Shown here piece by piece: positions 1 through 8,195 of a stretch of DNA of 45,679 bases. A program made the position numbers and the translations under genes. The notes below the pieces were generated by a model. It was not told where the DNA came from and did no database searches. It saw only the letters and a program-made list of their open reading frames with translations. Position 1 is the first letter of the stretch; every line of letters begins with the position of its first letter. Origin of the DNA: Pseudohaliea rubra DSM 19751 (GTDB lineage: Bacteria; Pseudomonadota; Gammaproteobacteria; Pseudomonadales; Halieaceae); NCBI RefSeq assembly GCF_000764025.1, contig NZ_KN234766.1:1-45679 (forward strand), written 5' to 3'.

Positions 1-602
1 GGGCGACGGCGCAGGGCGTCGCCGAGCCGTGCCCGCGCCTGCAGCCAGGCCGGCCGGGGCCGGCCGAGGGTCGCGGCGATATTGGTCGCACACTCAAGGC
101 TCTTGAAGATCGAGCTGCAGCCGGTAACGAGCGCATCGCCCTTCGGCCGCCCGTCGCCGTCCACCGCCCAGTCGATCTCACCGTGCTCCGACTGCAGCGA
201 GAGCACAAAGGCCATGGCCCGCTCCACCATGGGCCAGTAGCGCAGCAGAAAATCGCCGTCGCCGGTCACCAGGTAGTGGTGCCACACACCGGTGGCCGCG
301 TAGGCGACGAAGTTGCTTTCCCTGCGCTCCAGGTTGTCCGGCAGGTCGCCGCGGTAGGCGGCCCACCAGCTGCCGTCCTCGAGCTGCCGCGCCGCCAGCC
401 AGGCATAGGCGCGCTCGGCGGCGGCGATCTCGCCACCGATAGCCAGGCCCATGGTCGCCTCCACGTGGTCCCAGGGATCCGTGTAGTTGCCCGGAAACCA
501 GGGGATCTCGCCACTGTCGCACTGACTGTCGAGGATGAACTGTACGGTCGGCCGCAAAAGCTCCCGGGGGAAGAGGCCGGGGCTCAGGTAGGGCCCGCTC
601 AC
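1..602 (-). CDS. Prenyltransferase/terpene-cyclase-like alpha-toroid protein, 3' end outside the window
   Basis: The open frame starts with GTG at 602-600 and runs off the left edge, giving 200 residues. Its start overlaps the methyltransferase stop by 4 bp (GTGA), so the two are probably translated together. Three evenly spaced Q-x-x-x-G-x-x-W-like motifs are visible: around residue 28 (QCDSGEIPW), residue 73 (QLEDGSWW) and residue 137 (QSEHGEIDW). This spacing and form match the QW repeats of alpha/alpha toroid proteins such as squalene cyclases and prenyltransferase beta subunits; a glycoside-hydrolase-like toroid is the alternative. The substrate is unknown. Position after a glycosyltransferase and a methyltransferase suggests a shared surface-glycan or lipid-modification pathway, which is inference. 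Family call moderate, function unknown. Confidence 0.6.
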   Translation of the reverse strand, partial: MSGPYLSPGLFPRELLRPTVQFILDSQCDSGEIPWFPGNYTDPWDHVEATMGLAIGGEIAAAERAYAWLAARQLEDGSWWAAYRGDLPDNLERRESNFVAYAATGVWHHYLVTGDGDFLLRYWPMVERAMAFVLSLQSEHGEIDWAVDGDGRPKGDALVTGCSSIFKSLECATNIAATLGRPRPAWLQARARLGDALRRR

Positions 603-1300
603 GGGGCCACCTCGCGGCGGAAGTAGAGCACGACGCTCTTACCGAGGAACGGGTCCAGCAGGCGCTCGAGGCGCCGCGTGAGCCAGGGAGCCCGGAGCAT
701 GTCCCAGACCAGCAGCCGGTGCCAGGCGCGCACCAGCCAACTGCGCTCACGGCGCTCCCAGAAAAGACACTGCAGCCACCAGTAGGGCGCGTGCAGCGCG
801 TGCGCGCCGTGGCGGTAATAGCAGCGGTAGCCGACGCTGGCGATCTCACGCTCCAGCAGCTCGCGCCGGAAGATGCGCAGGTGGCCCCCGGGCACCTGGT
901 GGTAGGCGCGACTCAGGCGCCAGCACAGGCGCTCGGGCCAGGCCCGCGGCACACTCACGCAGAGCAGCCCGTCGGGGCGCAGCACCCGGGTCGCCTCGGC
1001 GAGGGCAGCGCGGTAGTCCGGGATATGTTCGAGCACCTCGCTCATGATCACGGCGTCGAAGACGCCATCGGCAAAGGGTAGCGTGAGCGCGTCGGCGGCG
1101 ACCACCGCCGCGGGCACCGGCGGCGGCAGCTCGGCGAGGCGCTGGCGGGCCGTAGCCAGGTCACCCGGGGACAGGTCCACACCGACGGTCTCGAAGCCCG
1201 CGAAGGCGGCACCGTGCACGTGTCGGCCCTCGCCGCAGCCCAGGTCGAGCACGCGAGCGCCGGTCGGCAGCGCCAGAAAGCTGAAATCAACGGTCTGCAC
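599..1300 (-). CDS. Class I SAM-dependent methyltransferase
   Basis: A 233-residue Rossmann-fold methyltransferase. Motif I (VLDLGCGEG) is at residues 18-26, the acidic end of strand 2 (VGVDLS) near residue 42, and the SEVLEHI segment after a hydrophobic strand near residue 88, as in Methyltransf_11/25 enzymes. I chose the GTG at 1300-1298, which overlaps the glycosyltransferase stop (1287-1289) by 14 bp; an upstream start would lie deep inside that gene and add a non-homologous extension. The C-terminal half (about residues 120-233) is rich in Trp, Tyr and Arg and may bind a membrane-associated acceptor. The middle place in a three-gene cassette suggests it methylates a product of the neighbouring glycosyltransferase; the acceptor is unknown. 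Confidence 0.85.
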   Translation of the reverse strand: MQTVDFSFLALPTGARVLDLGCGEGRHVHGAAFAGFETVGVDLSPGDLATARQRLAELPPPVPAAVVAADALTLPFADGVFDAVIMSEVLEHIPDYRAALAEATRVLRPDGLLCVSVPRAWPERLCWRLSRAYHQVPGGHLRIFRRELLEREIASVGYRCYYRHGAHALHAPYWWLQCLFWERRERSWLVRAWHRLLVWDMLRAPWLTRRLERLLDPFLGKSVVLYFRREVAP

Positions 1301-2573
1301 GGGCAAGCACGCGGCGGTAGTAGGCCACCATGGCACTGGCACAGACCGACCAGCTGAAGTTGTCCACGATGCGTCGCCGGCCGGCGACGCCGAGAGCCTC
1401 GCGGCGAGCCGGGTCTTCGAGGAGGTCACGCAGGGCCGCAGCCAGCGCCCCGGCATCACCCCGGGGCACGGTGACACCGGCGTCGCCGACGATTTCCGGC
1501 AGCGCGCCGCCGTCCGTGGCCACCACCGGCACGCCGCAGGCCATGGCCTCCCCCGCGGGGAGGCCAAAGCCCTCGTAGAGCGATGGCACCACGGCGATGG
1601 TCGCCTCGGCATAGCGCTGCACCAGGGTTTCAGTGCTGATGCCGCTCTCGAAGCGCACCCGGTCGGCAAGGCCCAGGCGCTCGATGAGCTGCTCGGTCCT
1701 GCCGCCGGGCTGCGGCCGCCCGATGACCAGCAGCTCGAGGCCCGGGTCTTCCCGGGAAAGCTCCGCGTAGGCGAGGAGAAGATAGCGCAGGCCCTTCAGC
1801 GGGGCATCGGCGGAAGCGGTTGCCATCAGTCGCCGCGGCTGCCGCTGCACCTCCGGCCTGGGCCGGAAGACGGCGGTGTCGATGCCGTTATAGACCAGAT
1901 CGACCCTTCCCGGGTCGATGCCGAAGTCCGCACCGATATCGCGCCGGGAGCACTCGGAGACAGTCACAATGTGGTCAAGACCCCGGGCTACCCGCTTCTG
2001 CATGCACAGAAAGCTGTGCCAGCGGCGGATAAGCAGCTGCTCGCCGGGACCGCGGGCCGCGGCCAGCGCCAGGCGCAGGTCATGCGTGATGGGGTGGTGA
2101 ATCGTGCTGACCAGGGGAATACCAAGACGCTGCAGCGCGAGCATACCGTAGGACAGGCTCTGGTTGTCGTGCACGAGGTCGTAGCGGTCCCGGTGCCGGC
2201 GCAGGTACTTCAGGGCCCGGCGGCCGAAGGTATAGGGCTCGGCAAAGCCGCCGGTAAGCTTGCCGGTCCACTCCAGCAGGTCGGTCAGGGAGGCCAGGTG
2301 GCGCGGCCGCAGGCAACCGAGGCCGTTCTCGAACAGGTCGAGGCTGGGCAGCTTGATGAGCGGCACGCGGGGGTCAAGATGGGGGTAGGGCGGCCCGGAA
2401 ATCACGTCGACCCGATGTCCGGCGTCCACCAGGGCTTTACTCAGGTACTTGAGATAGATGCCCTGGCCACCGCCGTAGGGTTGGCTCCGGTAACCAAGGA
2501 GGGCGATACGCAGCGGCCGGTCGAGAGCCGCCGAGACCCCCGGCGAGGGCGGTACCGGTCCCGCCGCCGGCAT
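1287..2573 (-). CDS. Glycosyltransferase family 4 protein
   Basis: A 428-residue GT-B glycosyltransferase. The N-terminal half begins with LRIALLGYRSQPYGGGQGIY, the glycine-rich acceptor-side loop of GT4 enzymes. The C-terminal half carries the nucleotide-sugar signature EGFGLPAGEAMACGVPVVA from about residue 334, with the two glutamates of the EX7E motif. It is probably cytosolic or peripherally membrane-bound and transfers a sugar from an NDP donor. I placed the start at the ATG 2573-2571; upstream in-frame starts up to 2738 add a low-complexity stretch of Arg and Pro without family likeness. It is the first gene of a leftward cassette with a methyltransferase and a toroid protein, and is divergent from rmlA. 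dTDP-rhamnose as donor is possible but not shown. Confidence 0.9.
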   Translation of the reverse strand: MPAAGPVPPSPGVSAALDRPLRIALLGYRSQPYGGGQGIYLKYLSKALVDAGHRVDVISGPPYPHLDPRVPLIKLPSLDLFENGLGCLRPRHLASLTDLLEWTGKLTGGFAEPYTFGRRALKYLRRHRDRYDLVHDNQSLSYGMLALQRLGIPLVSTIHHPITHDLRLALAAARGPGEQLLIRRWHSFLCMQKRVARGLDHIVTVSECSRRDIGADFGIDPGRVDLVYNGIDTAVFRPRPEVQRQPRRLMATASADAPLKGLRYLLLAYAELSREDPGLELLVIGRPQPGGRTEQLIERLGLADRVRFESGISTETLVQRYAEATIAVVPSLYEGFGLPAGEAMACGVPVVATDGGALPEIVGDAGVTVPRGDAGALAAALRDLLEDPARREALGVAGRRRIVDNFSWSVCASAMVAYYRRVLARADR

Positions 2574-2909
2574 GCCCTCGCGAAGCAGGGTCAGGTTATT
2601 GTCGAACTGTGCGATGTCGGCGTCCCCCGATCGGTGCCGGCCCCGTATGCACACCGCTCCCGGCGCCTCACAGGGCACGCGATGGAGGTGGGGTCGGGCG
2701 GGCGAACTCTGCTGCCGGAAAGTTGCCAATGTTAACAATGGCGCCGGGGAAATACACCCGCCGCGACGGTGCAGCTTCCCGGGGGTAAGGCGTCTCGGCG
2801 CGAGGAAGACCCTCCCAAAGAAGGGCCTGCCAGTGTGACACCGTGCCGGGGCGACAGAGCAGCAGTGCCGTCGCTATACTTACCCGTCCCAGGGACGGAA
2901 CCGCGAGCC
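2574..2909. other. Divergent intergenic region between the glycosyltransferase and rmlA
   Basis: 336 bp without a credible gene. It must hold the promoters of both divergent units. The right half contains a probable sigma-70 promoter for rmlA (listed separately). For the leftward unit there is an AT-richer patch at about 2727-2740 (TGTTAACA) but no convincing -35/-10 pair. Open frames crossing the region are extensions of the flanking genes. Confidence 0.5.
2851..2880 (+). promoter_or_regulatory. Probable sigma-70 promoter of rmlA-rmlC
   Basis: GCGACA at 2851-2856 as -35 (four of six match TTGACA), an 18-bp spacer, and TATACT at 2875-2880 as -10 (five of six). The predicted start of transcription lies near 2887, about 23 bp before the rmlA ATG. 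Confidence 0.5.
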
Positions 2910-3821
2910 ATGGCGACAGCGCAGACCAACTACCGGGGTATCATCCTCGCCGGCGGCAGTGGCACCCGCCTGCATCCGCTCACGAGCACCGTGAGCAAGC
3001 AGCTCATGCCCGTCTACGACAAGCCCATGATCTACTACCCGCTGGCCACGCTCATGGCGGCGGGTATCCGCGACATCCTGGTGATTACCACCCCGCGGGA
3101 CCAACGCGCTTTCACCGACCTCCTCGGCGACGGCAGCCAGTGGGGCATCAGCCTCCAGTACACGGTGCAGCCGAGCCCGGACGGCCTCGCCCAGGCCTTC
3201 ATCCTCGGCCGCGAGTTCATCGGCAGCGCGCCGGTGGCCCTCGTGCTCGGCGACAACATCTTCTACGGCCACGGCTTTACCGACTCGCTGCGCAGCGCCG
3301 CCGCCCGGGAGCACGGCGCCTCGGTCTTCGCCTACTACGTGCAGGACCCGGAGCGCTACGGCGTAGTCACCTTCGACGAAGCCGGCGTCGCCATCGATAT
3401 CGAGGAGAAACCCGCCCAACCGCGCTCGAGCTACGCCGTCACCGGCCTTTACTTTTACGACAACGATGTGGTCGACATCGCCGCGGGGATCCGTCCCTCC
3501 GCCCGCGGCGAACTCGAGATTACCGATGTCAACCGCGCCTACCTGGCCCGCGGTGACCTGCGCGTGGAAGTTATGGGCCGCGGCACCGCCTGGCTGGACA
3601 CGGGCACGCACAATTCGCTTCTCGATGCGGCCAACTTCATCCGCGTGGTAGAGGAGCGTCAGGGACTGAAGATAGCCTGTCCGGAGGAAATCGCCTTCCG
3701 CATGGGCTATATCGATGCGGCCCGCCTTGAGGCCCTCGCCGCCCCACTCGAAAAAAGCGGCTACGGCCTCTATCTGCAGCGCTTGCTCCAGGGCGACATG
3801 GCGGTCTTCGATGGACTTTGA
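2910..3821 (+). CDS. rmlA: Glucose-1-phosphate thymidylyltransferase
   Basis: Makes dTDP-glucose from dTTP and glucose-1-phosphate, the first step of dTDP-L-rhamnose synthesis in the cytosol. The 303-residue protein carries the nucleotidyltransferase signature [11 protein letters not shown] at residues 13-23, followed by [17 protein letters not shown], then VLGDNIFYG near residue 113 and WLDTGTH near residue 228, all typical of the RfbA/RmlA family. Length is normal (about 290-300). The ATG at 2910 places the signature at the usual distance from the N terminus; the frame continues upstream but without homology. It overlaps rmlC by 11 bp, so the two are co-translated. The remaining enzymes, RmlB and RmlD, are on the opposite strand in a convergent unit. 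Confidence 0.97.
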   Translation: MATAQTNYRGIILAGGSGTRLHPLTSTVSKQLMPVYDKPMIYYPLATLMAAGIRDILVITTPRDQRAFTDLLGDGSQWGISLQYTVQPSPDGLAQAFILGREFIGSAPVALVLGDNIFYGHGFTDSLRSAAAREHGASVFAYYVQDPERYGVVTFDEAGVAIDIEEKPAQPRSSYAVTGLYFYDNDVVDIAAGIRPSARGELEITDVNRAYLARGDLRVEVMGRGTAWLDTGTHNSLLDAANFIRVVEERQGLKIACPEEIAFRMGYIDAARLEALAAPLEKSGYGLYLQRLLQGDMAVFDGL

Positions 3822-4359
3822 AGCAACGGCAATCCCCGGCGTCTATCTGCTCAAGCCGGCGGTCTTCGGCGACGGCCGGGGGTTCTTTCTCGAGAGCTGG
3901 AATGCGGCAACCTTCCGCGATGCGGGCTTCGACCTGACTTTTGTGCAGGACAATCACAGCCGCTCGGCCCGGGGCACGCTGCGCGGCCTGCACTACCAGA
4001 CGGAGCACACCCAGGGAAAGCTAGTGCGGGTGACCAGCGGCCGGGTCTTCGACGTAGCGGTGGATCTGCGCCGGGACAGCCCGACCCTGGGCCAGTGGGT
4101 CGGGGCCGAGCTGGGCGACCACAACCACCATATGCTCTGGGTACCGCCGGGCTTCGCGCACGGTTTCTATGTGCTCTCCGACAGCGCCGACTTTCTCTAC
4201 AAGTGCACGGACCGCTACCACCCGGAGTCCGAAGTCACTCTGGCCTGGGATGATCCTGCGGTAGGCATCGACTGGCCGCTCCTCGGTGACGAAGCGCCGC
4301 GCCTGTCCGAGAAAGATCGACACGGCCTGGCGTTTGCCGAGGCGCCGCTGCTGGGCTGA
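3811..4359 (+). CDS. rmlC: dTDP-4-dehydrorhamnose 3,5-epimerase
   Basis: Epimerises dTDP-4-keto-6-deoxyglucose at C3 and C5, the third step to dTDP-L-rhamnose. The 182-residue single-domain cupin has the family segments [10 protein letters not shown] near the N terminus, [10 protein letters not shown] with the catalytic His, [10 protein letters not shown], and [10 protein letters not shown]. Length is the usual 180-185. The ATG at 3811-3813 lies inside the last codons of rmlA (stop 3819-3821), so translation is coupled. It is the last gene of the rightward rmlA-rmlC unit and converges with rmlB. Confidence 0.97.
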   Translation: MDFEATAIPGVYLLKPAVFGDGRGFFLESWNAATFRDAGFDLTFVQDNHSRSARGTLRGLHYQTEHTQGKLVRVTSGRVFDVAVDLRRDSPTLGQWVGAELGDHNHHMLWVPPGFAHGFYVLSDSADFLYKCTDRYHPESEVTLAWDDPAVGIDWPLLGDEAPRLSEKDRHGLAFAEAPLLG

Positions 4360-4362
4360 ACC

Positions 4363-4388
4363 AGCGCAGCTGCGCTAGACTTTTCTTC
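4363..4388 (+). terminator. Possible weak intrinsic terminator after rmlC
   Basis: A 14-bp perfect palindrome AGCGCAGCTGCGCT at 4363-4376 can form a short stem with a 4-nt loop, followed four bases later by a T-rich tract (TTTTCTTCT, 4380-4388). The stem is only 5 bp, so its strength is doubtful. Confidence 0.35.
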
Positions 4389-4493
4389 TGGATCATCGCA
4401 GTTTCCCGGAGCGGCTGCTGGAGGGTGCCCCCACAAAGCGTGAAATGGGGAGCGACTGAGAGAAGACTCCCGCCCTCGCCCCGGCCGTCAGCA

Positions 4494-5558
4494 TCAATCC
4501 GGCAGCAGCGGCCGCCACCAGTCCTCGCGGGCGAGGTACCAGTCGATGGTGCGCGCAAGGCCGCTCTCGAACGTCTCCTGCGGCGCATAGCCCAGTTCCC
4601 GCTCGGCCCGGCCTGCATCGATGGCGTAGCGCCAGTCGTGCCCGGCGCGGTCCGTGACGAAGCTCACCAGCTCGCGGGCGCTGGCGCCGCGGGCCGGCGG
4701 CGCGTCCAGGAAGCGCCGGGCGAGTTCGCCGTCGTGCGCGAAGCGGGCATCGAGCTGATCGCAAAGCAGGTGAACGATGTCGAGGTTGGCCCACTCGTTA
4801 TTGCCGCCGATATTGTAGCTCTCGCCCACGGCGCCGCGCTCGAGCACGCCCTCGATGCCCCGGCAGTGGTCCTCCACGTAGAGCCAGTCGCGGATGTTGC
4901 TGCCGTCACCGTAGACCGGCAGCGGCAGGCCCCGGAGGATGTTGGTCAGGCAGAGGGGGATGAGTTTTTCCGGGAAATGGTAGGGCCCGTAATTGTTCGA
5001 GCAGTTGCTGGTGGTCACCTGCAGGCCATAGGTGTGGTGGGCTGCGCGCACGAGATGATCCGCCGACGCCTTGCTCGCGGCATAGGGTGAGTTCGGTGCG
5101 TAGGGGGTGTCCTCGCAGAAGGCCGGGTCATCGGGGCCGAGGGTGCCGTAGACTTCGTCCGTCGACACGTGGTGGAAGCGATGCGGCCGGCCGCTCCCGG
5201 CCAGCCACGCAGCCCGGGCCGCCTCCAGCAGGCTATGGGTGCCCAGCACGTTGCTACGCACGAAGGCGTCGGGCCCGCTGATGGAGCGGTCCACATGGCT
5301 CTCGGCGGCAAAGTGGACGATGGTGTCCACCGCGTGCTCGCGCAGGCAGCGGGCGACGGCCTCGCGGTCGCAGATATCTGCCTCGACGAAATGGAAACGC
5401 TCGTCGTCCTCCCGGCTGGCGAGGCTGGCGCGATTGCCGGCGTAGGTCAGGGCGTCGTAGACCACCACCCGGTCCGCCGGGTGGTGGTCCAGCCAGTAGT
5501 GAACAAAGTTGGCACCGATAAAGCCGGCACCGCCGGTGGCCAGTAGCGTTCGGCTCAT
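4494..5558 (-). CDS. rmlB: dTDP-glucose 4,6-dehydratase
   Basis: Converts dTDP-glucose to dTDP-4-keto-6-deoxyglucose using bound NAD. The 354-residue extended SDR protein starts with the Rossmann motif [10 protein letters not shown] (residues 9-18). It has [10 protein letters not shown] near residue 84, the VSTDEVYG segment with the catalytic Thr-Asp-Glu, and the Tyr-x-x-x-Lys pair in [10 protein letters not shown]. Length is normal for RfbB/RmlB. The start overlaps the rmlD stop by 4 bp (ATGA). It is the last gene of the long leftward run that begins with the gspE-like gene. Confidence 0.97.
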   Translation of the reverse strand: MSRTLLATGGAGFIGANFVHYWLDHHPADRVVVYDALTYAGNRASLASREDDERFHFVEADICDREAVARCLREHAVDTIVHFAAESHVDRSISGPDAFVRSNVLGTHSLLEAARAAWLAGSGRPHRFHHVSTDEVYGTLGPDDPAFCEDTPYAPNSPYAASKASADHLVRAAHHTYGLQVTTSNCSNNYGPYHFPEKLIPLCLTNILRGLPLPVYGDGSNIRDWLYVEDHCRGIEGVLERGAVGESYNIGGNNEWANLDIVHLLCDQLDARFAHDGELARRFLDAPPARGASARELVSFVTDRAGHDWRYAIDAGRAERELGYAPQETFESGLARTIDWYLAREDWWRPLLPD

Positions 5559-6433
5559 ACCCCGTGCTCCTTGAAATCCTGCAACATCAGGCGCAGCTGA
5601 CGCCGCCAGTGCACCCCCTCCATGGCCAGGTCGCGCCAGCAGGCGCTCTTGTCCAGGACGCTGTAAGCCGGCCGGCGGGCCGGCGTCGGGTAGGCCGCCG
5701 TGGGCACCGGCAGAATCCGCGGAACCCGCGCCAGGAGTCCCAGGGTCTCGGCCTCCTCTCCGATGGCGACGGCAAAGTCGTACCAGCTGGCCACGCCGGC
5801 ATCACTGAAATGGTAGGTGCCGACCAGCGCCGGACGCCCGGCGAAGGACCAGAGGGCCCGGGCGAGGCCCCGGGCCCAGGTAGGCGTACCCACCTGGTCT
5901 GCTACCACCGTAAGCTCCTCGCGCTCCGCCATGAGCCGGAGCATGGTCTTTACAAAATTGCCGCCGTGCCGCGAGTACACCCAGCCCGTGCGCAGCACCA
6001 GGACATCGGGCTGGGCCGTGCGCACGGCATCTTCGCCGGCGAGCTTGCTGCGGCCGTAGGCACCGAGCGGCGCCGGCGCGGCGTCCGGCGCATAAGGGCT
6101 GGACGCGCGGCCGTCAAAGACGAAATCCGTAGACACATGCAGAAGCCGGATCCCGCGCTCGGCGCAGGCGGCGGCGAGCAGGCCCGGCGCTGTCGCGTTG
6201 CTGGCATCGGCCTGCGCGGGCTCGGCCTCAGCACGGTCGACGGCGGTATAGGCGGCGGCGTTGATCACAGCCTGCGGTTTGTATGCATCAAGGGCGCAAC
6301 CGATAGCCGCCGGGTCCCTGAGGTCCAGCGCCCGGCGATCGAGAGCGACGCAAGGGGGCGATAACGGCGCACAGTGGGCCAGCTCGCGACCGAGCTGACC
6401 CCCGGCCCCGGTAACCAGAACGCCTCCGCTCAC
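5555..6433 (-). CDS. rmlD: dTDP-4-dehydrorhamnose reductase
   Basis: Reduces dTDP-4-keto-L-rhamnose to dTDP-L-rhamnose with NAD(P)H. The 292-residue SDR protein has [10 protein letters not shown] at residues 9-18, [12 protein letters not shown] near residue 58, STDFVFDG (STDYVFDG in most relatives) and the YGRSK Tyr/Lys pair. It starts with GTG at 6433-6431, overlapping the hydrolase stop by 4 bp (GTGA), and its own stop overlaps the rmlB start by 4 bp. With rmlA, rmlB and rmlC in the same window the dTDP-rhamnose pathway is complete. Confidence 0.95.
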   Translation of the reverse strand: MSGGVLVTGAGGQLGRELAHCAPLSPPCVALDRRALDLRDPAAIGCALDAYKPQAVINAAAYTAVDRAEAEPAQADASNATAPGLLAAACAERGIRLLHVSTDFVFDGRASSPYAPDAAPAPLGAYGRSKLAGEDAVRTAQPDVLVLRTGWVYSRHGGNFVKTMLRLMAEREELTVVADQVGTPTWARGLARALWSFAGRPALVGTYHFSDAGVASWYDFAVAIGEEAETLGLLARVPRILPVPTAAYPTPARRPAYSVLDKSACWRDLAMEGVHWRRQLRLMLQDFKEHGV

Positions 6434-7290
6434 GGCGGGCAGCGGGCCCGGAGCCAGTCGTAGAGGTCCGCCAGGACCGTCTCCCGCTCGGGCTCGTTGA
6501 AGATTTCGTGGTACAGCCCCGGATAGAGGCGCAGCGTCTTGTCCTCGGCGCCGACGCCGGCGACGAAAGCCTCCGAGCCGGCCGGGGCCGTCATCACATC
6601 GGCATCGCCATGCATAACCAGCAGCGGCAGGCGGAGCTCGCCGCGGCGGGCCGCCACCTCGCCCATGGCGGAAAAAAGTTCTACCACGAAGCGGGCCGTG
6701 AACTTGCCCGTATGCACCAGCGGATCGGCCCGGTAAGCGGCGACGACGGCAGGATCGCGGCTGATCTCGCTGGCATCGAGCTGCAGTACGCCAAGGGTCG
6801 GAAACAGGGCCGCAAGCAGGCGGTTTATCCAGATCGCTGGCGCCGAGGGCGGTTCGGCAACAGCGAGCGCGGCACCGGAAAGCACCGCACCGGTGAAACG
6901 GTCCTGGCGGTCCAGCAGATAGCGCGCCGCAATCAGGCCGCCCATGCTGTGGCCGACCAGGAAGCAGGGCGCATCGGGGTAGGTCTCGCCAATGCGATCG
7001 CGAAGGGTGTCGAGGGGCACAAAGAAATCACTGAAACGGTCGATGTGCGCCCGGTGCCCCGGAGATTCGCCGTGACCGCGATGATCGGGCGCGAAGACCG
7101 CGATGCCGCGGTCCTTCAGCCACGCGGCAACGGCATCGTAACGGCCGCTGTGCTCGCCGGCGCCGTGGGCGAGCAGAACCACCGCCACCGGCGCCGCCAC
7201 CGACCAGTGACGGAAGAAAGTGCCATCGCTGAGGCGTTCTTCCCCCGCGGCTGCCAGCCCCGGTTCGCTCACGCCACCGGGGTCAGCCAT
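6430..7290 (-). CDS. Alpha/beta hydrolase, lysophospholipase/monoacylglycerol-lipase-like
   Basis: A 286-residue serine hydrolase of the Hydrolase_4 (PldB-like) group. Visible elements are the oxyanion-region HGAGEHSGRY near residue 42, DHRGHGES near residue 71, the nucleophile elbow GHSMGG near residue 114, the acid in MHGDADVMTAP near residue 226, and the catalytic His in GLYHEIFNE near residue 257. The triad is complete. It has no signal peptide, so it is probably cytosolic. The start lies 22 bp inside ilvE and its stop overlaps rmlD, so it belongs to the same transcript. The natural substrate (monoacylglycerol or lysophospholipid) is inferred from family only, and nothing ties it to rhamnose or isoleucine metabolism except position. 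Confidence 0.88.
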   Translation of the reverse strand: MADPGGVSEPGLAAAGEERLSDGTFFRHWSVAAPVAVVLLAHGAGEHSGRYDAVAAWLKDRGIAVFAPDHRGHGESPGHRAHIDRFSDFFVPLDTLRDRIGETYPDAPCFLVGHSMGGLIAARYLLDRQDRFTGAVLSGAALAVAEPPSAPAIWINRLLAALFPTLGVLQLDASEISRDPAVVAAYRADPLVHTGKFTARFVVELFSAMGEVAARRGELRLPLLVMHGDADVMTAPAGSEAFVAGVGAEDKTLRLYPGLYHEIFNEPERETVLADLYDWLRARCPP

Positions 7291-8195
7291 GCGGCATTCT
7301 CCGGCCGCTTGCCGCGCACCGCGTCGAAATACATGGTCTGGAGCTTTTCCGTCACCGGGCCGCGGCAGCCTTCGCCGATCTGCCGGCCATCGAGAGAGCG
7401 GATGGGCACGACTTCCGCGGCCGTGCCGGTAAAGAAGGCCTCGTCGGCGATATACACCTCGTCCCGGGTGATGCGGCGCTCCTCGATGGTATAACCGAGC
7501 TCTGCCGCCAGGGCGAAGACCGTGGCCCGGGTAATGCCATCGAGGCAGGAGGTCAGGTCCGGCGTATAAATGCGCTCACCGCGGACGAGGAAGACGTTCT
7601 CACCGCTGCCCTCGGCCACGTAGCCCTCATTATCGAGCAACAGGGCCTCCTCGGCGCCGGAGTCGATGGCTTCGCGCAGGGCGAGCATGGAGTTGATGTA
7701 GTTGCCGCAAGCCTTGGCCTTGCACATGGTGATGTTGACATGGTGCCGCGTGAAGGATGAGGTGCGCACCTTGATGCCGCGCTCCCGGGCCTCCGGATCC
7801 ATGTAGGAGGGCCACTCCCAGGATGCGATCATCACGTGCGTCTCAAGGTTGTCGGCGCGCAGGCCCATGGCTTCGGAGCCGTAAAAGCACAGTGGCCGCA
7901 GGTAGGCCTCCTCGAGGCCGTTCTCGCGCACCACTGCGCGCTGCGCCTCGTTGATGGTCTGGCGATCGAAGGGCATCTTCATGCCGAGGATCTTCGCCGA
8001 GTTGAAGAGGCGGTTGGTATGCTCCTCGAGGCGGAAAATGCAGGTACCCCGGTCCGGCGTCCGGTAGGCGCGCACGCCTTCGAAAACACCGAGGCCGTAG
8101 TGCAGAGTATGGGTGAGCACGTGTACCTTCGCATCACGCCAGGGGACCATTTCCCCGTCCATCCAGATCAACCCGTCGCGGTCAGCGAATGTCAT
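7269..8195 (-). CDS. ilvE: Branched-chain amino acid aminotransferase
   Basis: PLP-dependent transaminase that performs the last step of leucine, isoleucine and valine synthesis. The 308-residue class IV aminotransferase has HYGLGVFEGVRAY near residue 32, the PLP-binding lysine at residue 161 in KACGNYINSM, and EGSGENVFLV with the conserved Glu of this fold. Length equals the family norm. The ATG at 8195-8193 lies 14 bp inside the 3' end of glnE and is preceded by GGAG at 6-nt spacing. The glnE-ilvE pair recurs in related bacteria, to my knowledge. leuA for the leucine branch is about 12 kb away. Confidence 0.97.
   Translation of the reverse strand: MTFADRDGLIWMDGEMVPWRDAKVHVLTHTLHYGLGVFEGVRAYRTPDRGTCIFRLEEHTNRLFNSAKILGMKMPFDRQTINEAQRAVVRENGLEEAYLRPLCFYGSEAMGLRADNLETHVMIASWEWPSYMDPEARERGIKVRTSSFTRHHVNITMCKAKACGNYINSMLALREAIDSGAEEALLLDNEGYVAEGSGENVFLVRGERIYTPDLTSCLDGITRATVFALAAELGYTIEERRITRDEVYIADEAFFTGTAAEVVPIRSLDGRQIGEGCRGPVTEKLQTMYFDAVRGKRPENAAWLTPVA

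Noticed and set aside
1044-2735. A 563-codon plus-strand frame opposite the glycosyltransferase and methyltransferase
   Set aside because: Shadow frame; low-complexity composition and clear homologous genes on the opposite strand.
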